Shown here piece after piece: positions 60,827 through 64,000 of a DNA stretch of 64,000 bases (position 1 is its first letter; each line of letters opens with the position of its first letter). The DNA is from Bacteroidales bacterium WCE2004 (GTDB taxonomy: Bacteria; Bacteroidota; Bacteroidia; Bacteroidales; UBA932): the NCBI GenBank assembly GCA_900167895.1, contig FUZR01000002.1, positions 434,001-498,000 on the forward strand, written 5' to 3'. A model generated the notes under the pieces. That model worked only from the letters and a program-made list of their open reading frames with translations, was not told the DNA's origin and did no database searches. The position numbers and the translations under genes were made by a program.

Positions 60827-61635
60827 AGGCGCTCAAGTTCGGCCGTAGCCGTGTTGTCGATATTCTGCGGGGTGATGGTCACATACCCCCGGTCAAGCAG
60901 CAGGTGGTCGGCGTCGGCGGGATTGCCGCCGTTGTCCGTGAAGTCGCCGGCCATCACATAGAGTTCCTCGTCCGGCTCCAGGTGCGCGATATAGCGGCAG
61001 TCCTCCTCGGACGGAACGCGGCCGAGCTTCTGCAGGAAGGGGCCATAGTCCTGATACTCATGCTCCCAGTGGGCATACCCCATCCGGGTCAGCCGGACCC
61101 CGCGGATCTCCCCGGCGGGCCGGTCCGGGAAATTGATATTGTAGAAAAGGCCGTAGCGGCCCTGCATCTGCGGCAGGAGCTGGTCCAGGATCTTCGGCAG
61201 GAAGGCCTCCACGCCGGAGAAATCGGCATCCGGGTTGAAAGTGTCCAGGCTCACGCCCAGGGCGGGAATCCCGTTGACCGCGCCCTCCATCGCGGCACCG
61301 ATCGTGCCGGAATAGATGGCGGCAGTCGCGGCATTGCTGCCGTGGTTGATTCCGCTCACCACGAGGTCCGGGCGCGCCGGCGCCAGGACATTGTCGATGC
61401 CGAACTTGATGCAACTGGCCGGCGTGCCGTCCAGATACCACCAGTCCGCCCCTTCCCTCTCCGGCAGGTGCCTGACCGCGATGGGCTTGAAGCCCATCGT
61501 CACAGCCATCGACATCCCGCTTTGCGGCCGCTTCGGCGCAACCACCGTGACCTCCCCATACTTCCGCAGGATGCCGACCAGCGTCAGCAAGCCCTTGGCC
61601 TCATATCCATCGTCGTTGGTAACCAGAATCCTCAT
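60811..61635 (-). CDS. surE: 5'/3'-nucleotidase SurE
   Basis: A 274-residue metal-dependent nucleotidase: ILVTNDDGYEAKG with the metal Asp pair at the N-terminus, PKRPQSGMSMAVT, and VSGINHGSNAATAAIYSGTIGAAMEGA with the Asn ligand. SurE dephosphorylates nucleoside monophosphates under stress. The 3' end overlaps lpxB by 16 bp. A -7 box at 61642-61649 lies just 6 nt before the ATG, so the mRNA may be leaderless. Confidence 0.96.
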   Translation of the reverse strand: MRILVTNDDGYEAKGLLTLVGILRKYGEVTVVAPKRPQSGMSMAVTMGFKPIAVRHLPEREGADWWYLDGTPASCIKFGIDNVLAPARPDLVVSGINHGSNAATAAIYSGTIGAAMEGAVNGIPALGVSLDTFNPDADFSGVEAFLPKILDQLLPQMQGRYGLFYNINFPDRPAGEIRGVRLTRMGYAHWEHEYQDYGPFLQKLGRVPSEEDCRYIAHLEPDEELYVMAGDFTDNGGNPADADHLLLDRGYVTITPQNIDNTATAELERLCVTI

Positions 61636-61641
61636 ATCCTA

Positions 61642-61649
61642 CAAATATA
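61642..61649 (-). promoter_or_regulatory. -7 box adjoining the surE start codon
   Basis: Minus-strand TATATTTG (TAnnTTTG) ends 6 nt before the ATG. Expected transcription start is at the start codon itself. Confidence 0.45.
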
Positions 61650-61687
61650 CAAAAAATCCCCGACTCCCTCTTCCTCGTCCCCATCCG

Positions 61688-61714
61688 GTCATTCCCGACC
61701 CGATCGGGCATCTC
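61688..61714 (+). repeat. 27-bp REP-like element, left copy
   Basis: Begins GTCATTCCCGACC and ends GGGCATCTC. It carries an internal CCCGA/TCGGG mini-palindrome. Its reverse complement occurs at 62056-62082 with 25 of 27 bases identical. Confidence 0.7.
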
Positions 61715-61739
61715 AACACTGTCGACCAGCCGCGAATGT

Positions 61740-61820
61740 GCTCCTAGAGGTCCATCGCGTGGACCCCTAAGAGCAAAAACGGCCCTATTTGCTCCTACCC
61801 TGCAATTATTTGGACCCCTA
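61740..61820 (+). repeat. Two copies of GCTCCTA-N13-TGGACCCCTA, 51 bp apart
   Basis: GCTCCTA at 61740-61746 and 61791-61797; TGGACCCCTA at 61760-61769 and 61811-61820. The 13-nt middles differ, but the spacing is the same. The first copy is also an inverted repeat (TGCTCCTAGAGGTCCA against TGGACCCCTAAGAGCA), and the second half of copy 1 pairs with the first half of copy 2. Confidence 0.6.
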
Positions 61821-61944
61821 GGCGCACCCCATCCCCCCGTGCCCAGCACCGCCCCCGGCCGGGCAGCTTCCTCTCCTCCGGCAGTGAGCACTCCCAGCCC
61901 CTGTCACCAGCCTATCTTACACCTCAGCGTCCCCGCCGCGCCCC

Positions 61945-62046
61945 GTTTTTGCATGTTGCTGACTATCAGTGATTTCCATTTTTGCTTTGGGGCATTTTTC
62001 CCTAAGCAAAATCACAATTGCCTCACTGATAAACACTTGCAAAAAC
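61945..62046. repeat. Nested inverted repeat of about 100 bp
   Basis: Three concentric arm pairs: GTTTTTGCA (61945-61953) with TGCAAAAAC (62038-62046); TATCAGTGA (61964-61972) with TCACTGATA (62023-62031); TTTTGCTT (61980-61987) with AAGCAAAA (62004-62011). The whole can fold into one long interrupted hairpin in DNA or RNA. Confidence 0.65.
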
Positions 62047-62055
62047 ACCCCGATG

Positions 62056-62082
62056 GAGATACCCGATCAGGTCGGGAATGAC
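62056..62082 (-). repeat. 27-bp REP-like element, right copy (inverted)
   Basis: Begins GAGATACCCGATCAGG; reverse complement of the element at 61688-61714 with two differences. The two copies enclose 341 bp. Confidence 0.7.
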
Positions 62083-62148
62083 GGGGAGTCCCGAACGGGC
62101 AGGACCTGGCGTTTTCCGCAACACGCTAACAATCAAGCAGTAACGAAG

Positions 62149-62178
62149 ATACACGTGGTGATTATTTACCACGTGTAT
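62149..62178. repeat. Perfect 11-bp palindrome with 8-nt loop
   Basis: ATACACGTGGT (62149-62159) pairs with ACCACGTGTAT (62168-62178). There is no U-run on either side, so it is not an ordinary terminator; it may be an operator or a structured 3' end for the yidC-yggS transcript. Confidence 0.55.
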
Positions 62179-62245
62179 TCTCGTAATGCATTGATAATAT
62201 GCAAATAACGAAAAACGGGCAGAGAGGCGCCTGTACCGGGCGGGA

Positions 62246-62905
62246 CTAGTACTGACGCTCACCGAAGATGGCGGTGCCGATGCGGACGATGGTGGCGCCG
62301 TAGCCGAGGGCGATCTTCCAGTCGCCGGACATGCCGATGGAGAGTTCCTTGAAGTCGGCGAGCTCCGGGAAGAGGTCGCGCAGATACGCGTGGAAGTCGG
62401 AGATGCGCGCGAAGTCCGCGCGGATGTCGTCTTCGCAGTCAGTGTGCGAAGCCATGCCCATCAGGCCGCAGAAGCGGATGTTCCGGTATTTCTCCGCACG
62501 GAAAAGAATGTCGAGGACTTCCTCCTCCTTGAAGCCCTGCTTGGTCTCTTCGGCCCCGATGTGCAGCTCCAGCAACACGTTGATGACACGGTCGTTGGCC
62601 TTGCCCCAGTCCTGGATCGCGTCCAGCAGATGCTGCGTGTCCACGGACTGCACGAGGTGCGCGTAAGGCAGCACCATCTTGAGCTTGTTGGTCTGCAGGT
62701 GTCCAATGAAATGCCACTCCAGGTCGAGGTCCTTGAGCGCCTCGACCTTGGCGGCAAATTCCTGCGGGCGGTTCTCGCCGAAAACGCGCTGCCCGGCAGC
62801 ATACGCCTCCCGGATCGCCTCCGCAGGGTGAAATTTGGAAACTGCCACCAGCTTGACTTCCGGTGGCAGTTCCTGTTTGATCGCTTTGATATTCTCTTGA
62901 ATCAT
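62246..62905 (-). CDS. YggS/PROSC family pyridoxal-phosphate homeostasis protein
   Basis: A 219-residue single-domain TIM-barrel PLP-binding protein; the cofactor lysine is in KLVAVSKFHP and the C-terminal signature is LSIGMSGDWKIALGYGATIVRIGTAIFG. Members buffer free PLP and affect amino-acid balance. The true start is the ATG at 62905 (MIQENIKAIKQ), which overlaps the yidC stop (TAATG); the frame upstream of it lies within yidC and is not coding. Confidence 0.94.
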   Translation of the reverse strand: MIQENIKAIKQELPPEVKLVAVSKFHPAEAIREAYAAGQRVFGENRPQEFAAKVEALKDLDLEWHFIGHLQTNKLKMVLPYAHLVQSVDTQHLLDAIQDWGKANDRVINVLLELHIGAEETKQGFKEEEVLDILFRAEKYRNIRFCGLMGMASHTDCEDDIRADFARISDFHAYLRDLFPELADFKELSIGMSGDWKIALGYGATIVRIGTAIFGERQY

Positions 62906-64000
62906 TATCGGCGTTTCTGCTGGCGCATCTGCTGCTCCTGAAGGCGCTGGGCCTCCTCGAGCCGCTGCTGCCACTTGCTCTTCGGCATCGGCTTGCCCTC
63001 CGAAGCACGCACCTTGGCGAGGATCTCGTCCGGCTTGATGGAGCGGCGGATGATCCAGGTCTGCACGATGGCGATCAGCTGCGAGAGCAGGTAGTAGTAG
63101 CTCAGGGCGGCGGAGAGGCTGTTGCAGATGAAGAACATCATGATCGGCATCAACCAGAGGGTCATGAAGCGCATCGAAGAGGCGCTCGGGTCATTGGCCG
63201 CAGGCTGGCTGGCCATCGTCATCTTCGAATAGCCCCACATCGTGACGGCCATCAGCAGGGCGAACAGCGAGATGTGGTCGCCGATCAGCGGCACGCGCGT
63301 GCCGAAGTCCACGATGGAATCATAGGCCGACAGGTCGTGGCACCACAGGAAAGACTGCTGGCGCAGCTCGATGGATGCCGGGAAGAAGCGGAACATCGCC
63401 CACAGGATCGGGAACGTGAGCAGGGTCGGCAGGCAGCCGCCCATCGGGCTCACGCCCGCCCGCTTGTATAGCTCCATGGTCGCCTGTTGCTTCTTCATCA
63501 TCTCCTGCTGGTTGCTGGTGTCGGGATACTTCGCGTTGATCTTGTCGATCTCCGGCTTGAGCGCGCCCATCTTGGCGGAAGAAGCGTAGGACTTGAAGGT
63601 CAGCGGGGAGACCACCAGCTTGATGACGATGGTCATCAGGAAGATGATCAGGCCGAAACTGGCGATGCCCCAACGGTTATGGAAGAGATCGAACAGCGGG
63701 ATGATCGCGCAGCGGGTGAACCAGCCCACGATCGAACCGCCCAGCGGGATGATCTTCTCATACTTGTGGCCGATGGCCTTGAGGGTCTTGTAGTGGTTGG
63801 GACCGAAGTAGAACTCGAACGGCACGCTCCCCACGCCGCCGGCAGGCATGTCGGCGCGCATCTGGGCGGAGCAGGTCATCAGGTTGTGGTCCGGATCGTC
63901 CTGCGAGGCGAACTGGATGTCCAGCGAACCGGACGCAAACTCGCCCGGAGCCCGGAGGATGGTCGAGAAGAACTGCTGCTGGAAAGCGAACCAGCTGAGC
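62905..64000 (-). CDS. yidC: Membrane protein insertase YidC, 5' end outside the window
   Basis: The 365 visible C-terminal residues of YidC/Oxa1. The open frame runs to the window edge; the outermost residues LSWFAFQQQFFSTIL match the end of the periplasmic domain. The insertase core follows (GWFTRCAIIPLFDLFHNR, IVIKLVVSPLTFKSYASSAKM, GGCLPTLLTFPILWAMFRFFP), with a basic C-terminal tail (KSKWQQRLEEAQRLQEQQMRQQKRR) that contacts the ribosome. It inserts and folds inner-membrane proteins with or without SecYEG. It is translationally coupled to yggS. Confidence 0.96.
   Translation of the reverse strand, partial: LSWFAFQQQFFSTILRAPGEFASGSLDIQFASQDDPDHNLMTCSAQMRADMPAGGVGSVPFEFYFGPNHYKTLKAIGHKYEKIIPLGGSIVGWFTRCAIIPLFDLFHNRWGIASFGLIIFLMTIVIKLVVSPLTFKSYASSAKMGALKPEIDKINAKYPDTSNQQEMMKKQQATMELYKRAGVSPMGGCLPTLLTFPILWAMFRFFPASIELRQQSFLWCHDLSAYDSIVDFGTRVPLIGDHISLFALLMAVTMWGYSKMTMASQPAANDPSASSMRFMTLWLMPIMMFFICNSLSAALSYYYLLSQLIAIVQTWIIRRSIKPDEILAKVRASEGKPMPKSKWQQRLEEAQRLQEQQMRQQKRR

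Larger units (their letters stand above)
61636..62245. other. 610-bp gene-free region filled with repeats
   Basis: No convincing protein or known RNA gene. Apart from the surE promoter it holds, in order: one 27-bp element (61688-61714), two 51-bp-spaced copies of a GCTCCTA/TGGACCCCTA motif, a C-rich stretch to about 61940, a nested A/T-rich inverted repeat (61945-62046), the second 27-bp element in opposite orientation (62056-62082) and a perfect 11-bp palindrome (62149-62178). It is by far the largest intergenic gap in the window. Confidence 0.8.

Noticed and set aside
61636-62245. Small proteins in the repeat-rich gap (frames of 60-96 codons on either strand)
   Set aside because: None has a promoter and start in register, a recognisable domain or typical codon use, and they run across inverted repeats.

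Overview
The window is 64 kb of GC-rich (by eye a little over 60% G+C), gene-dense chromosome from a member of the Bacteroidota, most likely an uncultured Bacteroidales. The evidence is the gene families (TonB-dependent receptors with STN or carboxypeptidase-like N-termini, DUF4249 lipoproteins, FecR/ECF-sigma pairs, TlpA-like and Ig-like lipoproteins, BlaI/M56 and LytS/LytTR pairs), the weak Shine-Dalgarno sequences, and repeated promoter boxes of the Bacteroidetes -7 type (TAnnTTTG) before ungrouped genes. I cannot place it to genus. No rRNA, tRNA, CRISPR array, transposase or phage gene was seen; the two edge genes (an AspT/YidE-type transporter and yidC) are cut by the window.

Layout. 0-7.9 kb: transporter end, YiiX-like lipoprotein, TrkH, an OxyR-like LysR regulator, a DUF3737 protein, then an aminotransferase-PlsC-acyl-CoA ligase operon. 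7.9-14.3 kb (minus): SDR-aldehyde dehydrogenase pair behind its own promoter, preceded by the aromatic amino acid operon pheA-aroC-tyrA-aroF. 14.4-24.5 kb (plus): histidine phosphatase, ECF sigma factor, TonB-dependent receptor, DUF4249 lipoprotein, FecR anti-sigma, second receptor and second DUF4249 lipoprotein; this is a duplicated nutrient-uptake locus. 24.5-29.4 kb: lpdA, exonuclease, exported PNPOx-like lipoprotein, nitroreductase, GH43 glycosidase lipoprotein, Cys-tRNA deacylase. 29.4-33.3 kb: an apparent sigma-54 promoter with a terminator and no gene between, threonine aldolase-like enzyme, TrpB2-type synthase, PPi-type phosphofructokinase. 33.4-43 kb (minus): two large outer-membrane beta-barrel proteins, a BlaI/M56 pair whose sensor carries three plug-like repeats, and a LytS/LytTR two-component pair. 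43-53.5 kb: TlpA-like lipoprotein, ligA, then yihY-rel-Ig-like lipoprotein-OMP-ispG. 53.5-64 kb (minus): rRNA methyltransferase, RNase D-like nuclease, unknown lipoprotein, pssA, C1 peptidase, gapA, lpxB, surE, a 610-bp repeat-rich gap, yggS and yidC.

Most of the window is core and envelope metabolism. The parts that deserve attention are regulatory. (1) A consensus sigma-54 promoter at 29451-29468 is followed 53 bp later by a strong terminator and predicts a small RNA of about 75 nt. (2) Four copies of the 9-bp palindrome TTCGACGAA, spaced 21/31/21 bp, lie upstream of the beta-barrel gene that adjoins the LytTR regulator. (3) A second 21-bp-phased direct repeat lies upstream of the SDR/ALDH pair. 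(4) Stacked repeats fill 61.6-62.2 kb. These are predictions from sequence only.
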